A DNA stretch of 64,000 nt, taken from Dickeya dianthicola NCPPB 453. Its GTDB lineage: Bacteria > Pseudomonadota > Gammaproteobacteria > Enterobacterales > Enterobacteriaceae. Location: NCBI RefSeq assembly GCF_000365305.1, contig NZ_CM001841.1, forward strand, positions 2,182,670 through 2,246,669. Reading direction: 5' to 3'. The position numbers and the translations under genes were made by a program. Positions 42,316 to 51,900 of this stretch are shown piece by piece. Under the pieces are notes generated by a model. That model was given only the letters and a program-made list of their open reading frames with translations. It was not told the DNA's origin and made no database searches. The first letter of the stretch is position 1. Each line of letters opens with the position of its first letter.

Positions 42316-44150
42316 ATGTCATCACCCCTCATCAGGCTGAGCAGACCGATTACGACGTGGTGATCGTCGGCGGCGGCATTGCCGGGTCGCTGATGGCAAA
42401 AACCCTGACCCGCGGGGGAAAGCGCTGCCTGATACTGGAGGCCGGCGACGGCGAGAACCTGCATTACGCCGGATACCGGCAGACATTGCAGCGTTATCGG
42501 CAGCACCCGGGTAAAAGCCATCAGGTATCCGGCCCGCGCAACGTCAACGCGCCGGCGCCGCACGATGCCGCCCTCCAGCCCCTGATGCCCGACGGTTATG
42601 ACGACCGCGGCTATCTGGTGCAACGCGGCCCGCTGCCGTTCAGTTCTACCTATTGCCGCCAGCTCGGCGGCACCTCGCTACAGTGGCTCGGCAGCGCCAT
42701 GCGCATGCTACCGGAAGATTTCGAACTGCAAAGCCGCTACGGCATCGGGCTGGACTGGCCGCTGCGCTATAATGATCTCGAACCCTGGTATCGGGCGGCG
42801 GAGTACGAACTGGGCGTCTCGGCCAACGTGGCGGAGCAGGCTTATCTGGGGATCCGCTTTCCGCCGGATTATGTCTACCCGATGCAAGGTCTGCCCCCCG
42901 CCTGGGGCGATCGACAACTGGCGCGCCGCCTCAACGGCATGACGGTCATGGAAGACGGGCAGGCTACGCCGCTGACCCTGTGCGGCACGCCGTCCGCGCG
43001 CAATGGCGTACCGCATCCCGGTTACGACCACGGCCGCGGCTATCATCCTCGCGGCGCGGCAGGCAGCCCGCAGCTCGGCCTGCGCTGCTCCGGCAATAGC
43101 CACTGCACGCCGTTCTGCCCGACGCAGGCTCGCTACAACGCGCTGAAAACACTGGAAGACGCTGACCCGGCATTGCTGGATGTCGTCACCTGTAGCGTGG
43201 CGCACAAGTTGCTGATCGACCCATCGACCGATGCCATCACCGGCATCCAGTTTCGCCATTACGTGCATCAGGAAACGGCATTGCATCACCTGCATACCGT
43301 CCGCGCCCGACGCTATGTGCTGGCCGGCAACGCCATTGCCAATGCGGTGCTGTTGCTGGCATCCGACGCCTGCAAAGGCAATGATCTGGTAGGACGCCAT
43401 CTGATGGATCACCCGGTACTGCCGGTCTGGGGCCGGGCCGACGCGCCCTTGTGGCCCATGCGCGGTCCACTCACCACCTCGGGGATTGAAGCCATGCGAG
43501 GCGGCTCGGCCCGCGCACATCGGGCGGCCTATCGCATCGAGCTGAGCAACGACGGCTGGCGCTGGCCGGTCAACGCCTTATATCACGATGTCGAACAGTT
43601 GCTGGCCGAACCGTTGTGCGGCCCCCGCTTACGCAGCCAACTGCGCGAACGGCTGTTACGGCAATTCAGCGCGCGTTGCCTGGTGGAACAGTTGCCGGAA
43701 TACAATAACCGGGTGACCATTCACCCTGACTACCGCGACGCGCTGGGTAATTACCGCCCGGTAATCCATTATGACCTGGCGCTGTACACCCGTACCGGCG
43801 TCGCGCGCGCCGGCACCGTCATGCGGCAGATTTTCCGGCACGCCGGCATTCGCGATCACAGTCATTACTCGCCCGCCGACCCTGGCTACTTTACCTGCCA
43901 GGGACAGCCGCTGGCGTTTGTCGGCGCCGGGCATATCGCCGGCACGCACTGCATGGGCAAGTCGCCACACCATTCGGTGGTCGATCGTCAGCAGCGCAGT
44001 TGGATTCATAAGAATCTCTATCTGGTCGGCGCGGGAAATATGGTCAGCATGGGGACGGCGCCGCCCACCCTGACGCTGGCGGCGCTGACGCTATGGGCAG
44101 CGCACACAATTCTTTCCGAACTGGACAGAATGTGTGCCAGCACACGTTAA
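42312..44150 (+). CDS. GMC-family FAD-dependent oxidoreductase
   Basis: 612-residue flavoprotein of the glucose-methanol-choline family. The FAD dinucleotide loop is VVIVGGGIAGSLMA (residues 16-29), CRQLGGTSLQWLGSAMR is the second FAD contact, and the C-terminal GMC block has HIAGTHCMG and NLYLVGAGNMVSMGTAPPTLT. A cysteine-rich SGNSHCTPFCPTQARYN stretch (about 258-274) is typical of dehydrogenases in this group. The true start is the ATG at 42312, overlapping the small-subunit stop. The substrate (a sugar, alcohol or peptide-derived hydroxyl) cannot be told from sequence. Confidence 0.87.
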   Translation: MNVITPHQAEQTDYDVVIVGGGIAGSLMAKTLTRGGKRCLILEAGDGENLHYAGYRQTLQRYRQHPGKSHQVSGPRNVNAPAPHDAALQPLMPDGYDDRGYLVQRGPLPFSSTYCRQLGGTSLQWLGSAMRMLPEDFELQSRYGIGLDWPLRYNDLEPWYRAAEYELGVSANVAEQAYLGIRFPPDYVYPMQGLPPAWGDRQLARRLNGMTVMEDGQATPLTLCGTPSARNGVPHPGYDHGRGYHPRGAAGSPQLGLRCSGNSHCTPFCPTQARYNALKTLEDADPALLDVVTCSVAHKLLIDPSTDAITGIQFRHYVHQETALHHLHTVRARRYVLAGNAIANAVLLLASDACKGNDLVGRHLMDHPVLPVWGRADAPLWPMRGPLTTSGIEAMRGGSARAHRAAYRIELSNDGWRWPVNALYHDVEQLLAEPLCGPRLRSQLRERLLRQFSARCLVEQLPEYNNRVTIHPDYRDALGNYRPVIHYDLALYTRTGVARAGTVMRQIFRHAGIRDHSHYSPADPGYFTCQGQPLAFVGAGHIAGTHCMGKSPHHSVVDRQQRSWIHKNLYLVGAGNMVSMGTAPPTLTLAALTLWAAHTILSELDRMCASTR

Positions 44151-44265
44151 ACGCGAAAAAAGCGCTACAAAAGATGATGATATTCAGGTTTCATGCTAGG
44201 AATAAATAGATAAGACTAATTACACACTTCGTCACTGCCGCAACTGACTAAGACGGAATAACATC

Positions 44266-45822
44266 ATGAACTTAAACGAACACGCCGCACACCAAGATTT
44301 GGAAACCATGTTCAGGGAAAAAGGTTACGTTAAGTTAACCAGCCATAAGGATCTGGCCCACGAGTTAGACGATATCCGGGACTTATTGCAAAAAGCGATG
44401 GTGCTGGAACACGCGGTAATTCCCCCTTATCTGACCATGCTTTATACGATGGATGATGATATCGATCCGCGCGTCCCCGAAGTAATCCATACCGTTGTGA
44501 TTGAAGAAATGCTGCACTTCGTTATGGTCAGCAACCTGCTGAATGCGGTGGGCGGCACGCCAGATGTCAGCGGTCCCGCTTTTTTGCCCGATTACCCGGC
44601 CACGCTGCCGTTCGGCATCGAAGATCTGGAAATCCAGCTACATCCGTTTTCTCAGCACGCCATACATCAGGCGATGCAAATCGAACACCCCAAATACGTC
44701 CGTCCGGACGTCGTGGCCAGCCATGTCTGCAGCGACATGTCGATCGGTGAATACTACGTCTATATCGAATCGCGCCTGCGGGCGGCGGTGGAGTCCTTTG
44801 GCGAAAAAGCCGTGTTCTGCGGCGACCCCACCCGCCAGATTCAGCCGGATCAGTTCTGCCACGGTTCCTACGGCTCGGTCATTCCGGTTGTCGATCTGGA
44901 CAGCGCGGTGAAATCTCTGCGTCAGATTTGCGATCAGGGCGAGGGTTCGCCGCACAATATCTGGCAAGGCGACGAAAGTAATGTGCCGCATTACTACCGG
45001 TTTAACGAAATCTACTGCGAGCGCATGTATGCTCATGGCGATACCATCGCCAGCGGTCCGACCGGCGAGCCACTGACGATCGAATGGGACAAAGCCGTCA
45101 GAACCCACAGTGCGGCCAAGGTCAGCGATTATCCGGAAGGCGAGTTGCTCACGGCGATTGTGCGCTTCAACCGTCGCTACTGCGAACTGCTGGAAAATCT
45201 GCAACTGGCGCTGTCCGGCCGACCGCTCAAACTCACCCCGGCGGTGATGGCGATGGGCGCGCTGCGTGAAGATTTTCGGGCGATAGTCTCCCACCCGTTC
45301 CCCGGCGACAACGCTTACCGCGCTGCGCCGACTTTCGAATATACCCCGCCGCCGCCGCCGCGTTTCCAGGCCAAGAGTCAGGCGGTGACGTTCTCCAACA
45401 ATCAGGCTACGCTGGAAAAACTCGGCCAGGCCTATGCCGCCGGCGACCTGCCGATGGCGATCGCCTGCCTGAGCGAACAGTTGGTGTGGGACATGACCGG
45501 CCCGGTGGATGTGCCGTATACCGGCGTTTTCTACGGCCACGAAGGCTTCTCCCGTTTCTGGTCGCTGATGAGCCAGACGGTGGAATTCAGCAGCGAAGTG
45601 GTGGAAAAAGTCTTCTTCAGCGAAAATCAGGCGATGGCTTACGGCAGCCAGCAGGGGATCACCAAATCCACCCGCGTGCCTTACAGTTACGACTGGGCGA
45701 TACGGTATGAATTCACCGACGACCACCGTATCCGGCTGATGCGCAACTACTTTAACCCGATGCGTATTCAGGCCGCGCTGGCTGCTACGCCACCGAAACC
45801 GCGCTCTTTCATCAACAAGTAG
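44266..45822 (+). CDS. Ferritin-like/VioB-like domain fused to an NTF2-like domain
   Basis: 518-residue two-domain protein. Residues about 35-280 match the ferritin-like family that includes the iminophenylpyruvate dimer synthase part of VioB (EHAVIPPYLTMLYT, then IEEMLHFVMVSNLLNAVGG; E48, H49, E82 and H86 look like metal ligands). A proline-rich linker (PPPPPRFQAK) leads to an NTF2/SnoaL-like domain (about 385-500). It lies 115 nt after the GMC gene on the same strand. Family members act in oxidative natural-product steps, so a joint role with the flavoenzyme is likely but unproven. Confidence 0.8.
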   Translation: MNLNEHAAHQDLETMFREKGYVKLTSHKDLAHELDDIRDLLQKAMVLEHAVIPPYLTMLYTMDDDIDPRVPEVIHTVVIEEMLHFVMVSNLLNAVGGTPDVSGPAFLPDYPATLPFGIEDLEIQLHPFSQHAIHQAMQIEHPKYVRPDVVASHVCSDMSIGEYYVYIESRLRAAVESFGEKAVFCGDPTRQIQPDQFCHGSYGSVIPVVDLDSAVKSLRQICDQGEGSPHNIWQGDESNVPHYYRFNEIYCERMYAHGDTIASGPTGEPLTIEWDKAVRTHSAAKVSDYPEGELLTAIVRFNRRYCELLENLQLALSGRPLKLTPAVMAMGALREDFRAIVSHPFPGDNAYRAAPTFEYTPPPPPRFQAKSQAVTFSNNQATLEKLGQAYAAGDLPMAIACLSEQLVWDMTGPVDVPYTGVFYGHEGFSRFWSLMSQTVEFSSEVVEKVFFSENQAMAYGSQQGITKSTRVPYSYDWAIRYEFTDDHRIRLMRNYFNPMRIQAALAATPPKPRSFINK

Positions 45823-45865
45823 CTCGTTCATCAACAAATAGCGCACCCGGTTTACGCCCTTTCCC

Positions 45866-45893
45866 GCACCGCCAGTCTGGCGGTGCTTTTTTT
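45866..45893. terminator. Bidirectional terminator
   Basis: Perfect stem GCACCGCCAG/CTGGCGGTGC followed by seven T residues on the plus strand, between two convergent genes. Confidence 0.85.
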
Positions 45894-45898
45894 GCGCT

Positions 45899-46663
45899 TC
45901 ACAGGCTGAAAAACGGTTCCACTATTTGTTGCACGTCGGGGATGGCGGTCGCCACATGCATACCGCCTACCTCATAATTACCCCGATACTTCACCACCAG
46001 CCCGGCCTCCGTACAGATAACCACCCCGGCGGCGATGTCCCAAATGCTGGTGTTTTTCTCCACGTAACCGTCAGTGAACCCCAACGCGGCGAACCCCAGC
46101 CCGACGGTAGCACAGCGATAGCGCGCCACCGCCCAACCTTCATCACGCAGGTAGCCGTCCAGCATCGCCACTTCCGCCGCCGCCCACTGATTACTTTCAC
46201 CCAGCGCCACCAGCCGAACCTCGCTAAACGGCACCTGACGGCGATACGGCATCCCGTTACGCCATACGCCGTAGCCGATCGCCGCCGACAGCGTCAGGTT
46301 CAGCATCGGCAACGCAAGGGTGCCGACCATCGCCAGCCCGTTTTCGATGAACCCGATCGAAATGCCCCACAGCGGCAAACCGCGCAAAAAGTTGGTGGTG
46401 CCGTCAATCGGGTCGATGGCCCAGAAGCTATCGCCGGCTTCGCCGCCCATTTCCTCGCCCAGAATAGCGTCCTGCGGGAACGCCTCTCGCAGGCGATCGC
46501 GGATCAACTGCTCGACCTGCCGGTCCGCATCCGACACAAAATCATTGGCGGATTTCTGCTCCACCACCACACTGTCACGCCGGGCAAATAACTGCTTTGC
46601 CAGCAACGCAGCTTCCTCCATGACCGTGTTGGCAGTCTCAAAGCGCAACTGCAGATCAGACAT
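45899..46663 (-). CDS. Inositol-monophosphatase-family phosphatase
   Basis: 254-residue Li-sensitive-type phosphatase of the IMPase family (inositol-1-phosphatase, histidinol-phosphatase, CysQ relatives). Metal-site motifs are present: ILGEEMGG, WAIDPIDGTTNF (the family signature), and SIWDIAAG near residue 212. It ends the operon abc ATPase-permeases-binding protein-GDPD-IMPase, so a substrate released by the upstream phosphodiesterase is the natural guess, for example inositol 1-phosphate from glycerophosphoinositol. Other sugar phosphates remain possible. Confidence 0.85.
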   Translation of the reverse strand: MSDLQLRFETANTVMEEAALLAKQLFARRDSVVVEQKSANDFVSDADRQVEQLIRDRLREAFPQDAILGEEMGGEAGDSFWAIDPIDGTTNFLRGLPLWGISIGFIENGLAMVGTLALPMLNLTLSAAIGYGVWRNGMPYRRQVPFSEVRLVALGESNQWAAAEVAMLDGYLRDEGWAVARYRCATVGLGFAALGFTDGYVEKNTSIWDIAAGVVICTEAGLVVKYRGNYEVGGMHVATAIPDVQQIVEPFFSL

Positions 46664-46695
46664 TACATCCTCCGGTTATCAACCCCATTCGGTTA

Positions 46696-47454
46696 TCAAC
46701 CCAGCAAATCGGGAATATCAGACAGAATCGTCTGGGCGCCATTGTCGAGGAAGCGCCGGGCCTCGGCGGCGTCATTGACGACCGCCACCGCGTATTCGAT
46801 GCCGCTGTCCGCCAGAATGCGCTGGGCCTCATCATCCAGCAGCGTCGACAGACAATGCAAAATCTGGCAGTGGGTTTCCTGCAACAACGCCACCGGCCGC
46901 TTGGGCGGCACCACCACGGCAAACGCGCGCGGCACATCCGGCATCAACCGCGCCGCCGCGTAAATGGAACGCACGGAAAAGCTCGACAAAAACAGCCGGT
47001 CGCGGTTGGCGGGCCACATTGATTTCAGCACGCCCAGCGCCACCTCCGCCGTTTCCACGTCGTCGCCCGCCGTCGGTTTCAGCTCCAGTTGCAATCCCAT
47101 ATCCAGCTCCAGCACGCAGGCGATCAGCTCCTGCAACGTCGGGATGGTCACCCCGGCGAATGCGTCGCCGAATTGCCCCCGCGCCTCCAACCGGCGAATG
47201 TCCGCCAGCGTCAGGCCGGCGACCAGACCGCGCCCGTTGGTGGTGCGATCCACCCGATCATCATGGATGATCACCGGCTGGCCATCCCGCGTCAGTTTGA
47301 CATCCACCTCCAGCCACTTCGCCCCCAGTTGCGCCGCCTTACGCATGGCAACCAGCGTATTCTCCGGCGCCAGCGCCGCGGCGCCGCGATGGGCGATTAA
47401 CGCGTCATTCACCACGCGTTGGTGACGAAGGCGATCGGTTATCACATCAGTCAT
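46696..47454 (-). CDS. Glycerophosphodiester phosphodiesterase (UgpQ-like)
   Basis: 252-residue cytoplasmic GDPD. The catalytic pattern is complete: AHRGAAALAPENT (His, Arg, Glu-Asn), LEVDVKLTRDG (metal ligands), and IIHDDRVDRTTNG (second His). There is no signal peptide, so it acts on imported diesters. It lies 32 nt upstream of the phosphatase gene and 144 nt after the binding-protein gene in the same operon. Confidence 0.92.
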   Translation of the reverse strand: MTDVITDRLRHQRVVNDALIAHRGAAALAPENTLVAMRKAAQLGAKWLEVDVKLTRDGQPVIIHDDRVDRTTNGRGLVAGLTLADIRRLEARGQFGDAFAGVTIPTLQELIACVLELDMGLQLELKPTAGDDVETAEVALGVLKSMWPANRDRLFLSSFSVRSIYAAARLMPDVPRAFAVVVPPKRPVALLQETHCQILHCLSTLLDDEAQRILADSGIEYAVAVVNDAAEARRFLDNGAQTILSDIPDLLG

Positions 47455-47598
47455 AATGGTTTCCCTGGTGTTTCAATGCATCGGTGTTGAGTAAGGAAAT
47501 ATGTTGAATTAAAAATGCCTTCGGCCTTGCCCGCGTCGGATACCGCAACCGGTTTTTACACCTCGCCGGTTCAAACGTCATAACAAGGCCGCGCGATG

Positions 47599-48732
47599 TC
47601 ATTTCAGCATCACGTTTTGAATAAACTGCTTTTTGATTTCGTCGCCCAACGGCTTGGCCGCCCAGGCGAAACTGCGCGACCGGTCCAGCGAATCCGCCGC
47701 TTGAGTGCCGTCGCCTGCCGGCGTCAACAACGCCGTGCCGAACTGCGAGTGAAAACGCTGTTGCGTGTCCGGCTGCGTCAGCCAGTGGATGAACAGCAAC
47801 GCCGCCGCCTTATGTTTGGCGTTGGCCGGGATCCCCACCACATTGCCGCCGCCCGGCATGCCAAACTCAGGCAGGTAGAACTTGATGTCCGGCGACACTT
47901 CGCCTTTGTGCTGCAACGAAAGCACCAAATCCTCCCATGAAGCGACGAGTTTAAATTCGCCGGCATTCAGCCGGGTAATGCTGTCGGCATTGGACGCACT
48001 GATCACCAGGCTGTTTTTGTAACGGTTGAACCAGCGCCAGGACGGTGCGAGCCGTTGCAGTATCTCCGGCGCGGCCTTGCCGTCGCGGTAGTTCACGTCG
48101 GTAACCAACGCCCGGGTGACGGATTCGACAAACCCAGGGCCGGCGCCGCCATTTTCCACGTTAAAGGCGAATTCACCGGGGTTTTTCACCAGAAACTGTT
48201 CGAACTGGGGCAACGAATGCGGCAGCTCGGCCGCGGTGATGCGGGCCGAATTGTAGGCGATCACGGTCTGATTGCCCCAGAACGCCACCGCATAACCCCG
48301 GGTATCGCCCCCTTCTATCTGATAGCTCAGCGTGTCGCCGGCCGGCAGCCGCGCAGAGAGCGGCCCCCAGAACAGTTTGGGGCCGTTAAGCTGCCCGAAC
48401 TGGCTGCCGCCCACCGAGATAACGTCAATGTCGCCTTGCTCGCGGTGCTGCTCCGCCAGCAGTTTGTTGATGCTGGCTGCCGCCTCGCCATCCGGAATGG
48501 TGACCCGAATGCCATACTGTTTCTCAAACACTTTCACCTCTTCGCGCAGCCGATCCTGGTAATACCAGTTAAACCAGGTAAGCTGACCTTCCTGACGCGC
48601 CTGTGCTTCCACCGCCTGCCAGGACATCGTGGACAAGTCCGGCGTCTGGGCCTGCACCTGCGGTAACGCCAGCAGCAACATCGGCAACGCCGCCAGCCGC
48701 CCTATTTTTGACAGACTGAGTCGAGTGAACAT
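47599..48732 (-). CDS. ABC transporter periplasmic binding protein
   Basis: 377-residue family-1 solute-binding protein of the spermidine/2-aminoethylphosphonate/YnjB-like group. A signal peptide ends at VQA-QTP. The start at 48732 (MFTRLSLSK) follows AGGGGA and places the signal correctly; an in-frame ATG 11 codons upstream is not needed. The ligand is unknown; its neighbours suggest a phosphodiester or phosphoester. Confidence 0.85.
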   Translation of the reverse strand: MFTRLSLSKIGRLAALPMLLLALPQVQAQTPDLSTMSWQAVEAQARQEGQLTWFNWYYQDRLREEVKVFEKQYGIRVTIPDGEAAASINKLLAEQHREQGDIDVISVGGSQFGQLNGPKLFWGPLSARLPAGDTLSYQIEGGDTRGYAVAFWGNQTVIAYNSARITAAELPHSLPQFEQFLVKNPGEFAFNVENGGAGPGFVESVTRALVTDVNYRDGKAAPEILQRLAPSWRWFNRYKNSLVISASNADSITRLNAGEFKLVASWEDLVLSLQHKGEVSPDIKFYLPEFGMPGGGNVVGIPANAKHKAAALLFIHWLTQPDTQQRFHSQFGTALLTPAGDGTQAADSLDRSRSFAWAAKPLGDEIKKQFIQNVMLK

Positions 48733-48767
48733 GCAAGATTCCCCTGAATGATTAAGCGGCATCATCG

Positions 48768-49601
48768 TTATCCCTTATTGACGAACGCAGACGCCGGAAC
48801 ATGTTTGAGACAGCGCTCCATCAGCAGCATCAACAGCACGTTGGGCACCACCAGAATCAGCGACACCACCGCCGCGTTGGGGCGAATGAAGTTATAACCC
48901 AGGTACGAATACAGAATGGTCGGCACGGTGATAAAGTCCGGCGCGCCGACAATGTAGGAAACGGAAAACTCTTCGATGGACAAAATGAACACCATGATCA
49001 TCGCCGCCATCACTCCGGACTGAAGCGCCGGCCAGTAAGCCACCCGGAAGACTTCCCGTCTGGAGGCCCCCAGGTTGCGCGCCGCATCCACCAGATCCTG
49101 CCGGACCTGACTGAAAGAGACGCTCAGAATGCGGATGGCGTACGGCAGAAACAGCACCGTGTGACCGAGGAAGATCCCCATGAACCGCGAATAGAACCCC
49201 AGCCGCGTCAGCAACGAGGAGAAGAACACCGCCACCACGAACCCCGGCAACACAATCGGCAAAAGCGTCAGCGTCTGCGCCAACCCTTTGCCGGGAAACG
49301 ACAGGCGGCCAAACGCATAGGCGGTCGGCATCGCCAGCAGCAGGCAGGTCTGCGTCACCATCGGCGCCAGCAGATAGCTGTGCAACAGCGCATCGGGCAG
49401 CGAAGTGTTGTTCCATAATTCACGCCAGCGCAGCAGCGACAAGACCGGCGGGAAGACATCCGGGTACGCCCACGGGTGAGACGGGTCCACCAATGACCAT
49501 AGCACCGCCATAGCAAACGGCAGAATCAACCACACGGTCCCCAGCAGCAGGAGCACCACCACCAGCAGGCGGTTGAGTCGGTCAATCACGGTCTGTTGCA
49601 T
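48768..49601 (-). CDS. ABC transporter permease (second)
   Basis: 277-residue inner-membrane permease with six hydrophobic helices and the EAA loop DAARNLGASRREVFRVAYWPAL (first 20: see residues 180-199), the ATPase docking site. It pairs with the permease ending 3 nt upstream to form the channel. Confidence 0.9.
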   Translation of the reverse strand: MQQTVIDRLNRLLVVVLLLLGTVWLILPFAMAVLWSLVDPSHPWAYPDVFPPVLSLLRWRELWNNTSLPDALLHSYLLAPMVTQTCLLLAMPTAYAFGRLSFPGKGLAQTLTLLPIVLPGFVVAVFFSSLLTRLGFYSRFMGIFLGHTVLFLPYAIRILSVSFSQVRQDLVDAARNLGASRREVFRVAYWPALQSGVMAAMIMVFILSIEEFSVSYIVGAPDFITVPTILYSYLGYNFIRPNAAVVSLILVVPNVLLMLLMERCLKHVPASAFVNKG

Positions 49602-49604
49602 CGG

Positions 49605-50459
49605 CTATCTCCCCAGTCCGTTGACGGCCGCGCGGGCCGCGACCGCCAACAGCCCAGCGCCAGCCAGCGACAGCAACATCAACATCACCGCCACCACCGC
49701 CGCCTGATTCCAGCCCTCTGCGCCCGATTGCTGCACCCGTAGCATCAGTTGCGACATGGAATTGATGTTGACCGGCCCCGCCACCGACTGAAAGGAAAAA
49801 TCACCGGCGGCGCCGATAAAGATCAGCATCATTGCCGTCTGCAATGCCCGCAGCGTCAGCGGCAACACAATGCGACGGAAACGAACCCAGGCGCCGGCGC
49901 CAAGATTACGGGCGGCGTCCAGCACCGTGTCGCCGATGGCCTGTACCGACCCACTCAGCAGCAGCAACGCAAACGGCATCTGTTTCCAGATCTGCAACAA
50001 AATCACACCGATGCCGCTGGCGTCGTTTTGCATGCGAATCGGCCGTTCCGTCAGCCCCAGCCGCAGCATGGCGACATTGAGAAACCCCTGATAAGAGATG
50101 AAATTGACGAACAGAAACGCCGCGGTCAGCCCCGGCACCAGCAGCGGCGCTTTCAGCACCGCGCGCAGGGTGACGGCCCCCGGAAACGGCTTGCGCAGCC
50201 AAATCGCCAGCGGGTAGGCCAGCGCCGCCGACAGCAGCGCGCTGAGCAGCGCAATGCGCGCCGAATAGAAAAAAGCGCGCCACAGCTGTTCGTCGCTCAG
50301 CATAGTTTGCCAGAAACGCAGCGATAACCCGCTCTCGCCGGCAAAATTGAAGAACCCCAGCGACTGGGAAAACGCCATCCCCAGCACCGCGCCCATCGCC
50401 AGCACGATGATCCCCAGCCCCGGCAGCAACATCAGGTAAGCCATCAGCGACGATCTCAT
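49605..50459 (-). CDS. ABC transporter permease (first)
   Basis: 284-residue inner-membrane permease of the same family. The start at 50459 (MRSSLMAYLMLLPG) overlaps the ATPase stop by 4 nt (ATGA); a longer reading into the ATPase gene is not credible. The EAA loop is AARNLGAGAWVRFRRIVLPL. Confidence 0.9.
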   Translation of the reverse strand: MRSSLMAYLMLLPGLGIIVLAMGAVLGMAFSQSLGFFNFAGESGLSLRFWQTMLSDEQLWRAFFYSARIALLSALLSAALAYPLAIWLRKPFPGAVTLRAVLKAPLLVPGLTAAFLFVNFISYQGFLNVAMLRLGLTERPIRMQNDASGIGVILLQIWKQMPFALLLLSGSVQAIGDTVLDAARNLGAGAWVRFRRIVLPLTLRALQTAMMLIFIGAAGDFSFQSVAGPVNINSMSQLMLRVQQSGAEGWNQAAVVAVMLMLLSLAGAGLLAVAARAAVNGLGR

Positions 50460-51538
50460 GCCGCCACCGCTTCGCGCAAAAACTGCAGCGCACCGGGCAG
50501 CAGTGAAAAATAATAGCTTTCCCCTTCCTGCAGCGGCTGATAACCCAGCAGTTGAACACGGTAATGGACGTTGTCGGTATCCTGATGACAACCCTCGATA
50601 TCCGTCAGGTTGCCGAGAAAGGTCTGGCGTTTAACCCGCAGCGAAAAGATATTCTGCCCCAGCGCGGGCAACGGCAGCAGGCAGGCGTTTTCCGGTCGCC
50701 AGCACAGATAGACCCGTTGCTGAGCCGGCGGCTCGTCCGATGCAACCACAAATTCGCCCAGCGCGGTGGCGACCCGATACTGCCCGGCGTCCCCATCCCG
50801 TGCGGTCACCGTGCCCACCATAATATTGGCGGTGCCGATAAAATCGGCCACAAAGCGGTTCACCGGCCGTTGATAAATCTCCTGCGGGGTTCCGGACTGA
50901 ATCACGCTGCCGCCGTGCATCACGACAACCTTGTCGGACATCGCCAACGCTTCCGCCTGGTCGTGGGTCACATAAACCGCGGTAAAACCATGCTTACGCT
51001 GCAAAGTGCGGATCTGCAACCGCAGTTGCTCGCGCAACCGGGCATCCAGATTGGACAGCGGTTCGTCGAACAGCATCACATCCGGGCGCACCGCCATTGA
51101 GCGCGCCAACGCCACCCGCTGCTGTTGACCACCGGATAACTGGGTGGGCAATTTATCCAGATGCCCGGCCATCGCCACGGTCAGCGCGGTTTCCACTACC
51201 CGGTGACTCAACGTTTCCCGCGGTACTTTGCGCTGCTGTAACCCAAAAGCGATGTTTTCCGATACCGTCAGGTGGGGAAACAACGCATAAGACTGAAAAC
51301 ACATCGCCGTATTGCGTTTTTCCGGCTCCAGGCCGTTCATTTCCCGGCCGCCAATGCGGATATGCCCGCCGTCCAGTGGAATAAAACCGGCAATAGCGCG
51401 CAACAGCGTGGTTTTGCCGCATCCGGACGGCCCCAGCAACGTGACGAACTCCCCCTCGTTAACGTCAAACGACACCCCTTTAAGGACAGGAACATCACCG
51501 TAAGCCACACTGGCGCGTTCCACTTCCAGTCTACTCAT
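50456..51538 (-). CDS. ABC transporter ATPase
   Basis: 360-residue import ATPase of the PotA/PhnT/UgpC type. Walker A is GPSGCGKTT, the signature LSGGQQQR, Walker B VMLFDEP, followed by the switch histidine (VTHDQ). The C-terminal third is a TOBE regulatory domain. It is the first gene of a six-gene operon read leftward. The ATG at 51538 follows a GGGAG site. Confidence 0.93.
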   Translation of the reverse strand: MSRLEVERASVAYGDVPVLKGVSFDVNEGEFVTLLGPSGCGKTTLLRAIAGFIPLDGGHIRIGGREMNGLEPEKRNTAMCFQSYALFPHLTVSENIAFGLQQRKVPRETLSHRVVETALTVAMAGHLDKLPTQLSGGQQQRVALARSMAVRPDVMLFDEPLSNLDARLREQLRLQIRTLQRKHGFTAVYVTHDQAEALAMSDKVVVMHGGSVIQSGTPQEIYQRPVNRFVADFIGTANIMVGTVTARDGDAGQYRVATALGEFVVASDEPPAQQRVYLCWRPENACLLPLPALGQNIFSLRVKRQTFLGNLTDIEGCHQDTDNVHYRVQLLGYQPLQEGESYYFSLLPGALQFLREAVAA

Positions 51539-51870
51539 TACATCATCTCCCGTGAGTCGCAAGGCATCATGTTCAACCAGGTGAAAATGTCGTTAATTCA
51601 ATTTATAATGCAGTATGCATAATAATAATGACAGATATGTTGCAAATGTGTAATGGAAAAAGTATGACTTAATTTATTGATATAATAATAAATATATAAA
51701 AAACATTTTGTACTCTTTCTACTATCACCTTTATTTCGGGGTTGTATATCATGCATAATACAATTATCATTCACAACGTTTAATAATTAACACGACATGC
51801 ATTAGCGGCAATATTCCGTTGGCGTTGCGTTAACCGCACGATTTAGCGACATAAAAAGGATCAGCACATC
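51539..51870. promoter_or_regulatory. Divergent control region of the ABC operon and ROK gene
   Basis: About 330 nt, strongly AT-rich, between divergent genes. A 22-bp inverted repeat (TTGTAT-N10-ATACAA, 51742-51763) and two copies of ATGCATAATA (51615-51624 and 51751-51760, the second inside the repeat) are likely operator elements for the ROK protein. Confidence 0.55.
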
Positions 51871-51900
51871 ATGAACACACGCTCTGGAACCTGCGTCTGA
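51871..51900 (+). CDS. Possible 9-codon leader peptide before the ROK gene
   Basis: ATG-AAC-ACA-CGC-TCT-GGA-ACC and two more codons, then TGA (peptide MNTRSGTCV). An AAAAAGGA site precedes it, and its stop overlaps the next ATG (TGATG). The ROK gene itself has no good ribosome site, so it may depend on reinitiation after this leader. Confidence 0.5.
   Translation: MNTRSGTCV

Noticed and set aside
49605..50591. A longer permease beginning inside the ATPase gene
   Set aside because: The first 44 residues are out-of-frame ATPase sequence; the ATGA overlap at 50459 is the natural start.
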